From Branchinecta lynchi (lineage: Eukaryota; Arthropoda; Branchiopoda; Anostraca; Branchinectidae): 64,000 nucleotides of DNA. A program made the position numbers and the translations under genes. The notes below the pieces were generated by a model. It had not been told where the DNA came from. It made no database searches and saw only the letters and a list, made by a program, of their open reading frames with translations. Location: positions 21,871,023 through 21,935,022 of the forward strand of contig JAKZAP010000017.1 of assembly GCA_023053575.1 (NCBI GenBank), read 5' to 3'. Shown here one piece after another: positions 24,263 through 35,368 of this stretch. Each line of letters opens with the position of its first letter. Position 1 is the first letter of the stretch.

Positions 24263-24739
24263 ATGGACGCAGGTTTTGTATGACTGTTTGGAAAAGTTTA
24301 TATTTTTGACTACATACACATGCCTATAGGTTGGATTGGCTGGACAAGGAGTTTAGGTCAAAGCCCAGAAGAGTGCGTACACGATTAGCGCATCGGGGGG
24401 GGGGGGGGGCAATGCATTGTTGGGGGCCGCCCACCAGGCACTCAATGTTCCTTTTAACATGTCTTCCTAGGTAGCAATGTTCCCCGGCTGGTGTCATCAT
24501 GACAGGGGTCCGGTGGTAGTGGGGCAATGACCTGAAGGTAGTCAGCTCGTCCAACCGTTACGTAAATTTGTCCCTGTTTTCGTCAATGGGCCTAGGCAAA
24601 GGCTTAAAACAGTCAACGCCGTTGGTAGTCTACTGAAAGCAGAGCCTCAATTTAAAGTATCCAACTATTTAAAAATACTGAACATACAGATTGAACAGTG
24701 CTAGGGGTGCTTTAAGTGACTTTCGTGGTTTCGATGGTC

Positions 24740-24815
24740 ACTTCATAAGAAACACCAGGTTTATTTATATTTGCCATTAAAAAAAAAAAATTTGTACGTT
24801 ACCTTACGATCTTTG
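24740..24815 (+). mobile_element. Very short LINE 3' end (same tail as 33.6 kb)
   Basis: It shares AGAAACACCAGGTTTATTTA and the A-rich/TTACC end with the 33.6 kb remnant. Confidence 0.5.
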
Positions 24816-24978
24816 CCTTGTTGCGGTAACGAATTTCGCAATACTGACCGTCACGGTTTTTTCTTTCCTCTGTATTGACATGCAACACTATTCAGGTCAT
24901 AAATACTCCTTGGGCCAAAGCTGACTGGGAAACATTACAAAAATGGCTAAAATGGATCGTCGGCTACGATGTTTAAAA

Positions 24979-25813
24979 AACAAGACCAAAGGTTTCGATG
25001 GGATCCCAAAAATCGGACAATTGATTCAAACAATTGGGTCATGTCTTCGCCATTCAGTTTTCGTCAGATTCCTTTAATATTTTTACTGTTAAAATAAAGT
25101 TCAAAAATGGATTCAGCATGTCTCCTTGCCCCGATACCGAATCTCTAATTGATTTCAGAAAGAACTTCGAGGTTCAACCAAATTTCCAGTTTCAGTCGAA
25201 TTCGTGATGAACAATTAGTCCAGCAAGAAAACTAAGTTCAGATATGGATTCAGCGGACCTCCTTACCCCCAATGAATATCTTACTAGCTTATAAAACATA
25301 CATGTTTTTACCGTAAATTCGAAACCCCTCCTCTTCCTCTAAAGATAGGACTAAAGGACCCATCTACGAACTTGAGCTATACGTTACCAGTAAATCCTCA
25401 TTGAACAACATATTTCCTCGTTCGAACATTACATATTAACCCCTTCAACCTTCGATTACACTAAATCTCTCCGACGTCTATAGAAGAAACAAATGAATGT
25501 CGTAATCCAACGCGCAGAGCTATACAGGTTTGGGAATAAAGGGGTAGGGGTAGGGTTTTCACCGGATTCCGGGTGAACTACTTTTCCGGCAAGAAAATAA
25601 CTCTCATATTCGGATTCAGCATGTCTCCTTACCACTAGATCAACTATCTCAATAGCTTTAGGCCCCTTCATTTGACCCCCCCCCCCCACCCCCCTAAACG
25701 TAGGGCTAGAGAGCCAATCAATATACCTCATTCCCTTCGAGAGTTATCGTGCGCACAGACGGACAACTTTAGCGATGTCATAAGTATCCCTCCGCTTACG
25801 TTTTGGGGTCCCA
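24979..25813 (-). mobile_element. GGGATCCC-family element, copy B
   Basis: It runs from AACAAGACCAAAGG at the left to ACGTTTTGGGGTCCCAA at the right and is shorter than the other complete copies. It lies about 160 bp from Cables exon 6. Confidence 0.8.
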
Positions 25814-25970
25814 AAAAATGGGCTGTGAAAGTTCCGTACTTCGTGCATTAAATACTTCTTGAGCACACACATTGTGACTGACTATCCATTTTAGCTATTG
25901 TTTTAATATACTGTCCAGGTGGTATAAACTTGCTAGACAAAATGTAAACTAGCGGAAATCGCCTACTTAC

Positions 25971-26136
25971 CACATAGGAGGGGAATGTCAGAAGGGTGCT
26001 ATGCTTCCCAACGCTGAACTCGGGGTTGTCCAACATACTGGCTGAATAAACAAAGTCTTCAATTTCTGGATTATTTCCACACGGGGAGGAAGTTCGGTAG
26101 TAGCTGTGTTTTGTAGTCGGCTCGTAAGACTGGCAT
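25971..26136 (-). CDS. Cables: Cables exon 6 (GKH-FPSY block)
   Basis: This 166-nt exon follows a long pyrimidine tract ending GTTAG and ends at GTG|GTAAGT. One leading base completes a phase-2 codon and it ends on a whole codon. The peptide contains DFVYSASMLDNPEF followed by VGKHSTLLTFPSYV. Vertebrate CABLES has DxxxYxPNLLDDPQWPCGKHKRVLxFxSYM at the same place, so this is one of the two most diagnostic exons. It immediately precedes, in frame, the exon at 3940-3834 across an intron of about 22 kb. Confidence 0.88.
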
Positions 26137-26766
26137 CTAACAAAAAAAAAAAAATCATTCAGGCTAGGATGAGTGTGAATCATATTTTAATGCGCGAAAC
26201 GGGTAATAAGTTGAGATCTATTCTAGCAATAGTTCGGTCTTCCTTGGCAAGGCTTCTCTTCAGGCTATCACTGGATGAGACCCTACCAAAGTCCAGAAAA
26301 GATAAATTACCCCTGAAAAGCAATGGCCGGTTAGATCACAAGAGATGTATCTTTCTTTGTGCCTAAGTTTATTCATCATATCAACTTCACATAATAGTAT
26401 CCAGTGCCATTTTTTTTTGTTTTAGCGTACGGTTAGTCATTTGTAAATTCACTCTTCAGGAAACAAAAGAATTGCAGCAAAGAGAAGAAATTCTCGAAGC
26501 TTCAACGCCCCACCCCCCCCCCCCCCAAAAAAAGTGCCCGTTTCTGTCGGCGTCACCAATCCCTCTTCGTAATAGACATGGAAACAAATTTCTCTTTTCC
26601 GCAAATGTATCGGAATCAAATAAAGAGTATACCAACTAGCAGAAGTTGCAAGCCTCTCATCATCGAAGACGACCGTGGTGTTTAACAACCAAACTGTTAC
26701 GTGCGAATCGCTCACTTGCACAGTTCTCATAAATTTTTTTCTATGTGTACCATAACAACGAAGGTG

Positions 26767-27222
26767 TTAAAGTTTAACCGAAAAGGGCCGAGACAGGACA
26801 ATCTAGTGACTCATCACGTATTCACTTAAAGAGGCTTGAAGATCCGATGAAAATACGTTACTTCGTTCCTTGATTATTCACGAATAATCAGTTTTCATGA
26901 AGTGGAATTTCCCTGTCTGACTTGTGGTACCTCTATGCGTTTTTACCTCTGTTGTGTGCTTGACGAAAAAGGTTTACAAAAAACAAGTTTTCACGCAGTG
27001 ATTTGCTTTCCGGAAGCTGATCACTGGTCACTGAAAAGCCGCGATTGTATTGGGGTTCAAATTTTCCGTGTCATAGTAGAATTTACGGTTTCGAGACGGC
27101 TATAGATATTCCGAACGTCACTCCTAGAACAGATAGTGAAAAATACCTTAGTAGAATCCCAATAATTTATTGTATTCAATTAGATGATACAAAAATAAGT
27201 TAGCTTATCAGTTGAACTTTAA
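26767..27222. mobile_element. TTAAAGTTTAACCG MITE, copy 3
   Basis: Ends TTAAAGTTTAACCGAAAAGG and TTATCAGTTGAACTTTAA. The interior is collinear with 8435-8925. Confidence 0.75.
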
Positions 27223-27254
27223 GAGAACAAGATTGCTAATCCTATCCCGATGAA

Positions 27255-28018
27255 AAATTCTTTGACTTGGTAGTTGTCCGAAAAAGTTGCATGTATTGAT
27301 ATGTAGTAGTATGGAAAACTTTGATTAATAATATGTAGTGGTATGGAGTTCTTTGAACTAAAATGCCTCCGCCTGGGTTAATCTTAAGTAGTAGTATCCA
27401 ATAGCATCCAGTTTGCTAGTATTAGCATGCAGTGCTACAAACAGTTACTACTACATACAACTTTTTCGTACAACTCCATACGACTAATTCTCGAAAACAT
27501 TTCATCGGGATTGACTGATCTTTGATTTCTTTGTTTCTGTCGCTCCAAAGTTTCATGCTCCCTGAACACTGATTCCCACGGTCAAATAAATTATTACTCA
27601 CAAATTTCGTTTTATAGGAAGTAAAGAAAGTCGAACGATACGAGAGCCACATATCCGGATTCAATGAATAAAATGGACCCGTGCAGGATTTCCAGAAAAG
27701 AACTCGAGATCAACGAATTCTCGAGATCCTCGGAAAATCCGAATTAAGAACATTTCCAAATGACCCTCGTATTAATTCTTCGTTTAGCCTATGGTAGAAT
27801 ACCTGATGACAATTTTTCGAAAAATTGTTGTATGGAGTTGTACGTTTTACTACCATACAGTAGTAACTGTTGCCACTGCATGCTACTACTAGCAAAGATG
27901 GAGGCTACTATAGCAAGACTGGATACTACCGGATACTACTACTTAAGTTTAACGTAGCCTGAGGCATGTTAAGTGAAAGTATTCCATAGTGCTACATACA
28001 CTGCAAAAACATTCTCCG
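27255..28018. repeat. Foldback element rich in AGTAGTAGTATCC
   Basis: The left part (27295-27500) and right part (27815-28015) are imperfect inverted copies containing TACTACTACATACA/ATGTAGTAGTA and GCATGCTACTACTAGCA words. A partial copy lies at 31690-32000 and a trace at 30180-30240. Confidence 0.65.
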
Positions 28019-28019
28019 A

Positions 28020-28149
28020 GAAAGGATTAAAGTTAACTGCAGTATTTGGTTTCGGTTTGGTTTCGTCCTCTTTTTTTTTGTTTTGTTTTTCCACGCCGCC
28101 GATTTCATCTTATTCCTGGTAACTGGTAAGGGTCTAACTTGTGCGGTTT
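28020..28149 (-). repeat. Other half of the split repeat R copy
   Basis: It matches 42461-42560 in reverse (GATTTCATCTTATTCCTGGT, AACTGGTAAGGGTCTAA). Confidence 0.8.
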
Positions 28150-29189
28150 TTGGGATCCCAAAACGTGAGTGGATGAATACCTATGACTTCGTAAAAGTTT
28201 TCAGTCTGTGCGCGCTATAACTCTCGAAGGGAACGAGATATTTTGATGAAACTTGGTGTGAAAATTCATTGGGTCAAGGGTAAGGTCAAGTTCGTAGATG
28301 GGCTCTGTAGTTCTACATTTAGGGGTGGGGGAGGGGGTTCACATTAAGGGACAAACAAAAATATTTTTAAACAGCTAATGTGATAGTCGATTATGATGTA
28401 AGAAGGCATGCTGAGCACGATAGTGAAAACCATTTTCTCGCCGGACGATTAGTTCGTCCGGAATCCGGCAAAAACCGGAAAGTTGGTTAAAAGTAAAAGC
28501 TTTATATGAAGTTGATTAAATGGTCCATTTAGGGGTAAGAAGACATGCTGAATACGATGATGAAAACCATTTTCTCGTCGAACAAGTAGTTCGTCCGGAA
28601 TACAGCAAAAACCGGAAAGTTGGTTAAAAGTAAAAGTTTCATTCAAAATTGATGTTCGATTTAGAGGTAAACAGACATGCTGAACACCATGGTGAAAACC
28701 ATCTTCTCAACGGACAACTAGTTCGCCTGGAATCCGTCCAAAACCGGAAAATTTGTTAAAAACCAAAGTTTCATTAGATGACAGATTAAGGGGTAAGAAG
28801 AGAGGCTGAGTCTGTATATGACAATCATTTTTTACCCGGACATATAATTAGTCCGGAATACGGTTGTAACCGGACTTTTTTTTTTTTTTAGTCAAACTTT
28901 TATTCAAAGTTGATTAGATGTTCTTTATGGGGATTTGACACTGGATTGGTTTCTGAACTTTCTTTTTTTGCTGGACTAGTAATTTGCTCGGAATTCGGGC
29001 GAAACTGGAAACTTGGCAGAAGTAAAGCAGGAAGTCTCGGTCAGTATCGATATGGCTTACAGAGGTATATCTGAACATGGTTTTCTCTGATGATTAGCCT
29101 TGCGGAGACTGGATCTGGTGAAGACAAGACCCTATTGTCTGAATCAAATATTAGATTTTTGGGATCCCATCGACACCTTTGGTTTTGTT
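28150..29189 (+). mobile_element. GGGATCCC-family element, copy A (filled site)
   Basis: It starts TTGGGATCCCAAAACGTGAG and ends CCTTTGGTTTTGTT. The host repeat on both sides is uninterrupted at 42421-42490 (opposite strand), where GTGCGGTTTTTACGG occurs in place of the insert. That comparison fixes the borders to within the T-run and shows no target duplication longer than two or three T's. The interior holds diverged units with CCGGAA...CCGG spacing of about 130 bp. No coding potential. Confidence 0.85.
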
Positions 29190-29890
29190 ACGGAAAGTGT
29201 GGACCTTAGGCCGGATTGATGAATATGGCATTACATTTTGGAAAGCTCCGTAGAACTCTCGCCTGGGGCAAAAAAGGATGGATTTTGCTTGTCCTCGAGC
29301 CAGAGCCTATGGTGTGCGAAGTAAGTGGAGTTATGTCGCCCATGTTGACGTCTATCACGGGAAAGGGACTTGAAAATAAAAATCGCCACGAGGGGTTCGA
29401 AATTTGTGCAAATTGGTGAACACAGTATTCGATTTATATAAATCTGACGGTAAGAAAGTTCGTATCGATAGTCTATAGCTGTAACCTAGAATTAAGTGTT
29501 TACGCAACGGGTACAAACGATAATATAAAACAATGAGGTATTTTCGTAATAAATAATGGTGTCATCTATGGTATTTTAATCCTGAAAAGTTACGGATAGC
29601 TTTACAGTACCAACTGGATTAGATAAGATATTGTTCCAAGTTTTCATCCGTCACGATGTCTACGATCGAAAAGGATAAAGTTCAACTGGCTGCAAAGTGA
29701 ATTTAATTTTTGTTGCTGTTTTTGCATTGTTGAGGAATAACCTCTGACCATGTGATTACTGATTGTGCTCTTCTTAGAACATACCGTTTTAAAAGCTTGA
29801 TAACTTTCCAACTTCAGCATCTAACCGACAGCGAGGAAACAAAACCAAAATGTTGCTTTCGCAACACTTCAAATTGCCCAGGCAACGTAG
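29190..29890 (-). repeat. Inverted shorter copy of repeat R
   Basis: It matches, in reverse, the R sequence at 42300-42460 and then 34500-35090, including TTTTCATCCGTCACGA and GCAACACTTC. With 28020-28149 it forms one R copy split by GGGATCCC copy A. Confidence 0.8.
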
Positions 29891-29895
29891 GTCTA

Positions 29896-30178
29896 CACTG
29901 TAAAAAAAATCTCGCAGTATTTGCTACTGGGATTAATCTTATCTTTATTGAGATAAGATTACCCCTAATTCGGATTAATTTTATCCCAATAGAGATAAGA
30001 TTAATCCCAGTAGCAAATACTGCATCCTTATTCGGAGAAACTTTTTACAGTTTAGTTGCTACTGGGATTAATCTTATCCCTACTGAGATAAGATTAATCC
30101 AATTAGAGATAAGATTATCTTTTTAGAGACAAGATTAATCCCAGTAGTAAATACTACAAGATTTTTTTACAGTGTATC
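29896..30178. mobile_element. CACTGTAAAAAAA MITE with TA flanks (Tc1/mariner-like)
   Basis: Both ends read CACTGTAAAAAAA inward, flanked by TA. The interior is built of repeated GGGATTAATCTTATC/GATAAGATTAATCCC palindromes, so it can fold several ways. Fragments with the same words lie at 9672-9750 and about 12612-12660. Confidence 0.7.
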
Positions 30179-30407
30179 AATAGGCCTACATGCAACTTTT
30201 TAAGACAACTACCGTCTAGAAAAATTTCATCGGGTATCCCTAGCTCCATTAACGAATTACATGCTTCAGAAATCCCCACCTTTTTCCACTGTTTCGTTTT
30301 ACGACTTTTAAGCCTACGACTACGACTCTTTCGCGCTTTTCGAACGAGCCGGGTTTGCCAGTCAAGCAGCACAAAGTTCGCTGTATGTTTCCGCCGAATA
30401 CTCTTTC

Positions 30408-31194
30408 AACAAGAGCTACGAGCTCATATGGCACTTGTTACGAGTAAGCACGGCTCGGTTATGTCAATGATATATCTAGTGTTTGCTAGGTGTCTTCCCA
30501 CCAAGTTTCATCTCGATCCATCCACTCTTAGCGTTTTCCAATATTTCCGGTTCTCCCCTCCAGCTCCGCCCAAAAGTACCCGGGTTCCGGTCCGGATTTT
30601 AAGTGGGTCGTCTGAGGCATGAGGTCTTTCCAAATATCAAGTTTCATCGAGATCCGGTCACCCGTTCAAAAGTTATAAATACCTCAAGATTCCGGATTCC
30701 CCCTCCCTCCACTCCCCCGACAGTGCCCGAATCGACTCGGTCATGTCAATGATGTATCTAGTGTTTGCTAGGTGTCTTCCCACCAAGTTTCGTCTCGATC
30801 CCTCCACTCATAGCGTTTCCCAAGATTTCCGGTTGCCCCCTCCAGCTCCCCCCAAAAGTGACCGGATCCGGTCCGGATTTTAAGTGGGTCGTCTGAGGCA
30901 TGAGGTCGTTCCAAATATCAAGTTTCATCGAGATCCGATCACCCGTTCAAAAGTTAAAAATACCTCAAGATTCCGGATTCCCCCTCCCTCCACTCCCCCC
31001 ACGGTGCTCGGATCGGGGAAGTGACTATTTCCAACTTAATCATTTGGGGTCCCTGATACGCCTGACAAGTTTTATCGTTCTAGCTTATGTGGAAGTGCCC
31101 GAACTAGCAAAACCTGGACAGACCGACAGACCGACGGACGGACAGAAATTGCGATCGCTATATGGCACTTGGCCGAAGGGCAAGTGCCATAAAA
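30408..31194 (+). mobile_element. ATATGGCACTTG-family element, copy 2
   Basis: It has the same start and the same 3' hairpin (TGGCACTT...AAGTGCCA at 31161-31189) plus TAAAAA. Two highly similar internal units are offset by 282 bp (30547 and 30829 landmarks). It is the cleanest copy for defining ends. Confidence 0.85.
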
Positions 31195-31204
31195 ATAAGG
31201 GTAT

Positions 31205-31210
<6 letters not shown>

Positions 31211-31242
<32 letters not shown>
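31211..31242 (+). repeat. Poly(T) run
   Basis: About 30 T's, possibly the poly(A) tail of a minus-strand retroposon whose body is not recognisable. Confidence 0.8.
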
Positions 31243-31245
<3 letters not shown>

Positions 31246-32207
31246 CTACGGTAGTCCAGGACTATTAACCACGGCGCGCACAATATTCAAACATCTGCGT
31301 CGAACCGCAGCGTAGGAGAGCGGAAACTATAGACAGAGCGACAAGCGCCAACAACATTTTTTTCGGTGAGTAGGGGGAGGGGGGAAGTACTGGTATTTTG
31401 GAAAACGATATTTTCTGAACTATTTTAGCGTAAGAAGATCATTTCTAGTTCGAGCTCTGCTTCAAGGTCTTGCAGTGATTACCGGTGCCAATATGGGGGA
31501 GGAGTATGCCTGACGCTTATCGTGTCCCTGTGTAATATGTCAGGGATATGGGGGGGAGGGTTCCCAGGCAACGATTATTAAAAGGTAATGATGTCGTTCC
31601 AGCCCGGAGATAGAGGGGCAATCTGATTTTTACTTACACCTCCCGAGTAAGTAGAGCAATTTATTTCGTTGCTGGGGGGTGGAATACCACGTGTGTCTTA
31701 GAACTGTCCACTAGTAGTTATTCCCGATGAACAATTTATCTAAAAAGAATAGTATGGATTTGTACGAAAAAGTAGCTTACAGTACGAATTGATGCTACTA
31801 CACACTTCTACGTCAAGGCTACCATATTACTGCATTCTACTATTAGCAAGACTGGATGCTACTATTGCAAGACAGGATGCTACTAGATACTACTGCTTAA
31901 GACTGGCCCAGTCTGAGGTACACTGTTCTTAACTACTACATATCAATACATGCAACTTTTACGTGCAACTGTAATACAACACCGCAGGCTAAACATTTTC
32001 ATCTGGTTCGAACTCCCCTGCAATGGTAAGGTTAGGTGACACAATGGTAAGGTTAGGTGACACCGATAAAAACAGAAAGTGCTAGGAGCGCTCCAACTCT
32101 AAAATATGGAAAACTGATTTGGTCTTACAAGAAAAAAAAATCTTCCACGAATGAAGACGTTTGAATTGTCTTTTGAGAAAGGTGTACTTTTAACAAGGTG
32201 TACGTAT

Positions 32208-33534
32208 TTTTTTTTTTATGGAGGTCGGTTGTATTTGCTTTATTTTATTATAAAAATAGCTGTTTCCCAAACAACCGGCCATAGAACCCTTGGGATTTTG
32301 TAAAAAAACGAACCTCAAAATAAACAAACTAATCAGGGCGCTTTTTTGTGAAAAAAGGAAAAAGGTTGTGATGAAGAAGAATACTGTCAGCCTTTTTATG
32401 AAGGTTCTGGATTTTACCATTTAAAGTTTTCAAAGGATTTTTCACTTTAAAATTCGAAGTTAGGAAACAGTTACTCGCAGAAATCGGGAAGCCAAGAAGG
32501 AATTTAGAGAATTTGTAGTAAGTAACTTTTAACACAGAAAGTTCAGAAGGACGGAAAGAAGAAAAGAAAGCAGACGGAAAAAGGATGTGAGGAAGTGCAA
32601 CAGCCGTATAAATAGAACCAAGAACATCTCTGCGATACATCCCTCGTAAACGAATAACAGCACCGAATACTCTTCTTATTTTATCTTGTACATGTTGAAT
32701 AAGGATAAGTTTCCAATCCCTGGTAATAGATGAGTAAGGGATTCCAAGATACATAACTTTCTCAACAGGGTTCGGCAAACTGCTAATCACAAAATAATTA
32801 CACTTTTCAGAACTAATTATTAGACCCTTCTGCCCCAATTTAGACACTAGAATGCTAAAGTTATCAATTAATTTTTCCGTTGGCCGACTTAAAATAATAA
32901 TATCATCAGCATATGCTAAAAACGTTGCATCACGTGCAAACTGTATTAAAGAAGTCTTAAGCGACCGAAGACAATCTACCAAACATGCATTAAAAATATA
33001 TGGTGATAAAATTCCACCTTGTCTAACGCCATTTCCCACTGAAATCAAATTAGACAGAATTTTTGGGGAACTAATTACCACTTGAACGTTCAGTCCATTG
33101 TACCAGGACCTTAAAGCACCCACAACAGAACGGGGAATACCATTATACACAAGGGATAGAAGAGCAGCCGCATGAGAAATATTGTCGAAAGCACCTTTTA
33201 TATCAATCAGAAGCGTATAAAGCGGTTGTCCGCTCACTCGCGCATCATTGATTAAAGTGGAAAAAGTAGCGTGTGCGTGATCGCAACCCATACCCCTTTT
33301 AAATCCAACCTGGTTTAACCCAACATCAAGGCCTTCAAACATATTTTTAAAACACATTTCAAAAAGTTTACTAATAATACAACCCTTGGTTATTGGTCGA
33401 TAAGAACCCCAAGATTTTAAATCCTTCTTTCCATTTTTTAAAATAGGAGAAATCAAACCAGTTTTAAAAGATGAAGGAGCACGACCTACCGATAAAATTA
33501 AAACAAGAGCTGCAGGCTCATATGGCACTTGCAA
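32208..33534 (-). mobile_element. 5'-truncated non-LTR retrotransposon with poly(A) tail
   Basis: The minus-strand RT fragment ends in AATAAA followed by an A-run (T-run at 32208-32218 on the plus strand). The endonuclease and early RT are missing. At its 5' side it joins the CATATGGCACTTG terminus of another repeat family, so the first codons of its ORF come from that sequence. Confidence 0.8.
32329..33534 (-). CDS. Truncated reverse transcriptase ORF (401 aa)
   Basis: The open frame covers most of an RT domain. Motifs are SYRPIT (44-49), VGFKRGMGC (76-84), LLIDIKGAFDNISH (108-121), NGVRQGGILSP (168-178) and AYADDIIIL (207-215), followed by a LINE-type C-terminal region. The catalytic YADD is intact. 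Residues 1-13 (MQVPYEPAAL...) do not belong to the RT; they are the reverse translation of the neighbouring ATATGGCACTTG repeat, so the apparent start is accidental. The lineage differs from the 953-aa ORF2 and no endonuclease is present. It is an inactive but well-preserved fragment. Confidence 0.85.
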   Translation of the reverse strand: MQVPYEPAALVLILSVGRAPSSFKTGLISPILKNGKKDLKSWGSYRPITKGCIISKLFEMCFKNMFEGLDVGLNQVGFKRGMGCDHAHATFSTLINDARVSGQPLYTLLIDIKGAFDNISHAAALLSLVYNGIPRSVVGALRSWYNGLNVQVVISSPKILSNLISVGNGVRQGGILSPYIFNACLVDCLRSLKTSLIQFARDATFLAYADDIIILSRPTEKLIDNFSILVSKLGQKGLIISSEKCNYFVISSLPNPVEKVMYLGIPYSSITRDWKLILIQHVQDKIRRVFGAVIRLRGMYRRDVLGSIYTAVALPHILFPSAFFSSFRPSELSVLKVTYYKFSKFLLGFPISASNCFLTSNFKVKNPLKTLNGKIQNLHKKADSILLHHNLFPFFTKKRPD

Positions 33535-33584
33535 GGCTGGGTCAGAGGATGAAAGTAGGAATTCTTCAGTTCATGGGTTTGTTG

Positions 33585-34215
33585 TGATTATTTGTAAGGT
33601 AAGGTAAGGTAATGTACAATTTTAATGGCAAAAATAAATAAACCTGGTGTTTCTTAAAAGCTAAAACGACGCTTCACTAATTCTGATGGGACTTTAAAAA
33701 TTATTAATACAATTCTAGCCTAAACTATTATAAAGAAAAAAAAAAACGAACAACTATCACACATCAACAATAAAATTTAAGGACAACACGAGAATTTACG
33801 ACAACAGACATATGACTAAAGAAAAAACGAAAAATAAAAAATGTTTGTGACATGGGTCTGATCTTCCCCCGAGCACAAACAAAAATGAATCGATTAAATC
33901 AGATAGAAGAAATATAATTGCTAGATAACATAAATCTTTTTAGAGCTCTTTTAAATACTTTCCTATCTTCGGACACACTGACAGTTTCAGGCAATGAATT
34001 CCATACTTTTACACCTGTATGACGAATAGAAAAGCTAGACCTTGTACAAGGATAACAAATGGTAGAAAGATTGGACCGCCGTCTTGTGTTATAGTCATGA
34101 AATTGACTGTTCAGGCAAAAAAGATTTTTAAAATCAGCAGGTAATGAATCTTCTAGAAGATGATTGTAAGCAAGACCCTTCTTCTAGAAGATGATTGTAA
34201 GCAAAACCCTTGAGA
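33585..34215 (-). mobile_element. LINE C-terminal remnant, (TTACC)n-tailed
   Basis: On the minus strand a frame reads LLEDSLPADFKNLF, HDYNTRRRSNLST, GVKVWNSLPETVSV and FKRALKRFML before a stop, the C-terminal signature of RTE/CR1-type ORF2. The 3' end has repeats of TTACC (plus strand 33595-33615). A 31-bp tandem duplication lies at 34150-34211. A short plus-strand fragment of the same 3' end lies at 24740-24815. Confidence 0.75.
34150..34211 (+). repeat. 31-bp tandem duplication in a LINE remnant
   Basis: CTTCTAGAAGATGATTGTAA is repeated 31 bp apart with one mismatch in the following bases. Confidence 0.9.
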
Positions 34216-35368
34216 TAATGGGTCCTTGGAAATCACGAGAACGTATCGTTTGGTAATACATTTGGCTGTGATGATGCGCACTTTGGGGGCGATAAAAATT
34301 TATCTGTAATCAAAACTCTTGAAGCAAAAATGATGATGAGCTCATCGGGAGAATGAAATGTACGGCTAGTCCGTTTTAAATGTTTTGTTGTTTTGTAAAC
34401 TTCTTTCCCGCGTAGCTTCTTTTTTCCATTCTTTTTTGTTTTAGATTAGCCAAAGCAAGTGGCTAACTAGACCTACTTTGCCCGGGCAACGTGAAGTGTT
34501 GCGGCAACCTTTGTCCGGCTTCGCCGACTAAAGTGTTGCGAGAGCAACACTTTGGTTTTGTTTCTTCGCTGTCGGTTAAATGCTGAAATTGTCAACTTAT
34601 CGAAGCTTTTAAAACGGTATGATCTAAAAAGAATAATCACATGATCAAAAGCTGTTCTTTAGCGTTGTAAAACCAACAACAAAACAATATCGGAAGAAGG
34701 GAATAAATTGACTCGGCGGTCAGTTGAACTTTATCCTTTTCAATCGTAGATATCGTGACGGATGAAAACTTGGAACAATATCTTATATAATCTAGTTGGT
34801 ATTATAAGGCTATCCGTAACGTTTCAGGATTAAAATACCATAAATGACACTATCAATTATTACAAAACTACCTTATTGTTTTACATTACCGTATCGTTTG
34901 TACCCGTTGCGTAAACAGTTAATCCTAGGTTATAGCGATAGACCATCGATACAAACTTTCTTACCGTCATATTTACAGAAATCGAATACAATGTACACCA
35001 ATTTTCACAAATTTCTAGCCCCTCGTGAACCGATTCTTACTTACAAGTCCTTCTCCCGTGATTGACATCAAATTCACCGAAAACAAATAATGGATACACC
35101 AGCTGGCAAAAATTGCAAACCCCTCATCGCTGAAGATGATTATAGCATAAAAGCCGATTATTACTTACAAGTCCCATGCATGTCTTACAATTGGGAGCAA
35201 AATTGTTCTTACCATCGAATACACCTGAAACAAATAACAGATATACCAACTAGCAAAAGCTGCCAACTCCTCATTGTCGAAGATGATTGAATGAATACTT
35301 TTAATTCAGCAAATAGCCATAAACGAAAAAGAAAACACACAGAAAAGAAAACAACAACAACAACAAAA

